6,055 nucleotides of DNA from Marine Group II euryarchaeote MED-G33 (GTDB taxonomy: Archaea; Thermoplasmatota; Poseidoniia; Poseidoniales; Thalassarchaeaceae): assembly GCA_949538655.1 (NCBI GenBank), contig CATISE010000080.1, positions 1-6,055 on the forward strand, written 5' to 3'. The notes below the pieces were generated by a model. It had not been told where the DNA came from, did not search any database, and saw only the letters and a program-made list of their open reading frames with translations. Positions within the stretch are counted from its first letter, which is position 1, and each line of letters starts with the position of its first letter. Shown piece after piece: positions 5,544 to 6,055 of the stretch. The position numbers were made by a program, and so were the translations under genes.

Positions 5544-5931
5544 AAAAATCAGAGCCAATTAAGAGAGTCCAGATGATGAAGATTATGATAAAAAATAAAG
5601 CACGAGATTTGGACTTGGCCTTTTCGACGGCATCTTCATCGATGATTTCTGCAAATTCACTTTCTTCTAAATTCAAGTCAGGGTCTGATTCATGTTCGGC
5701 ATCCACTAGGTCCTCAAGGACTTCTGCAAATTCTTCGGCGTGTTCATATCCCTCGGGATCCAAAGAATGCTGGTAGTTCTCCACCCTCATTTTCTCGATA
5801 AGTTGGGCATCCTTCTTTAGTTCTAGTTTGGCCTTCTCGTTTTTTTGTTCATTCATGTTTAAAATGAAGAATAAAAAACCAAGAAAGAGGCCGCAAGCAA
5901 TGCAGTTGTTGCAAAAAACATCAGCCGACAT
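5542..5931 (-). CDS. Small membrane protein with N-terminal cysteine cluster; C-terminus possibly frameshifted
   Basis: I do not recognise this 129-residue protein. It starts at ATG 5931 with GAGG eight bases upstream (5940-5943), 13 bases after the stop of the preceding minus-strand gene, so the two probably form an operon; the TTG at 5937 is a poorer start. CNNCIAC (Cys7, Cys10, Cys13) runs straight into a first membrane segment (about 11-26, GLFLGFLFFIL). A lysine-rich stretch (28-49) and a strongly acidic section (58-101) follow, then KAKSKSR and a second membrane segment (about 110-126, ALFFIIIFIIWTLL). Positive charges on both ends of the loop predict it is cytoplasmic, with the cysteine cluster at or near the outer face. 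The stop falls right after a run of five T on the coding strand, and the next frame continues with 22 plausible codons to 5475, so the natural protein may be about 151 residues. Confidence 0.72.
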   Translation of the reverse strand: MSADVFCNNCIACGLFLGFLFFILNMNEQKNEKAKLELKKDAQLIEKMRVENYQHSLDPEGYEHAEEFAEVLEDLVDAEHESDPDLNLEESEFAEIIDEDAVEKAKSKSRALFFIIIFIIWTLLIGSDF

Positions 5932-5944
5932 TGGCAAGACCTCG

Positions 5945-6055
5945 TCACATTTCTTCGATGGGAATGATGCCCACCGCTTCGCAGCCGCGCCTTAGATGGT
6001 CGCGAGCCAATTCACTCAGGATGAGGTTCTGAACATTGACAACGCCTTCCTCGAT
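5945..6055 (-). CDS. C-terminal end of an unidentified protein, cut by window edge
   Basis: The minus strand is open from the window's right end to TGA at 5945-5947, giving 36 codons. The peptide looks like real coding sequence: a helix-like stretch (VQNLILSELARDHLRRG) followed by a strand-like end (CEAVGIIPIEEM). The stop sits 13 bases before the ATG of the small membrane protein, whose ribosome binding site lies in that gap, as expected for an operon. Too little is present to name a family. Confidence 0.6.
   Translation of the reverse strand: MEEGVVNVQNLILSELARDHLRRGCEAVGIIPIEEM

Noticed and set aside
5573..5776. 67-codon plus-strand frame opposite the small membrane protein
   Set aside because: Its serine-rich composition is the expected antisense of an acidic Glu/Asp-rich coding stretch; the minus-strand frame has a better start and ribosome binding site.
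1..6055. Defence system, mobile element or CRISPR array
   Set aside because: No transposase, integrase, nuclease, toxin-antitoxin pair, terminal repeats or regularly spaced repeats were found; the genes look like ordinary housekeeping and lineage-specific genes.

Overview
The window is a compact, gene-dense stretch with moderate GC content. It holds nine or ten protein genes, with no RNA gene, insertion sequence, CRISPR array or prophage signal. Intergenic gaps are mostly 0 to 55 bases, and no stretch over 300 bases lacks a gene. The most likely source is an archaeon, possibly a marine Group II (Poseidoniales-like) euryarchaeote. This is inference from three points: a SAP-like domain fused through one membrane anchor to an M28 peptidase, gene starts with extended Shine-Dalgarno sequences, and the lack of visible bacterial sigma-70 promoters. 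A bacterial source is not excluded, because UbiX, parvulin, FolB and PrxQ-type enzymes are widespread in bacteria.

Positions 1-3973 hold five co-directional plus-strand genes: the 3' part of a PLP-dependent class I/II aminotransferase (cut by the window's left edge), a UbiX flavin prenyltransferase, a membrane-anchored PA/M28 metallopeptidase with a cytoplasmic SAP-like head, a stand-alone parvulin-type prolyl isomerase and a FolB-type dihydroneopterin aldolase. The last three are separated by only 4 and 9 bases and probably share a transcript. Their functions (surface peptide degradation, protein folding, pterin/folate metabolism) do not form one obvious pathway.

Positions 3974-4775 hold a divergent redox pair: a minus-strand PrxQ/BCP-like peroxiredoxin and a plus-strand thioredoxin-fold protein with a CLHC motif, with 40 bases between their start codons. 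The peroxiredoxin stop codon directly abuts the folB stop codon. The thioredoxin-like protein is a plausible, untested electron donor to the peroxiredoxin.

Positions 4776-5463 hold a perfect 8-bp hairpin covering the ribosome binding region of an unrecognised 185-residue protein with a possible zinc ribbon, followed by a candidate 27-codon small gene. On the minus strand, 5475-6055 holds the C-terminal end of an unidentified protein (cut by the right edge) and, 13 bases further on, a small membrane protein. The membrane protein's reading frame seems to be broken at a homopolymer: 22 further plausible codons lie in the next frame.
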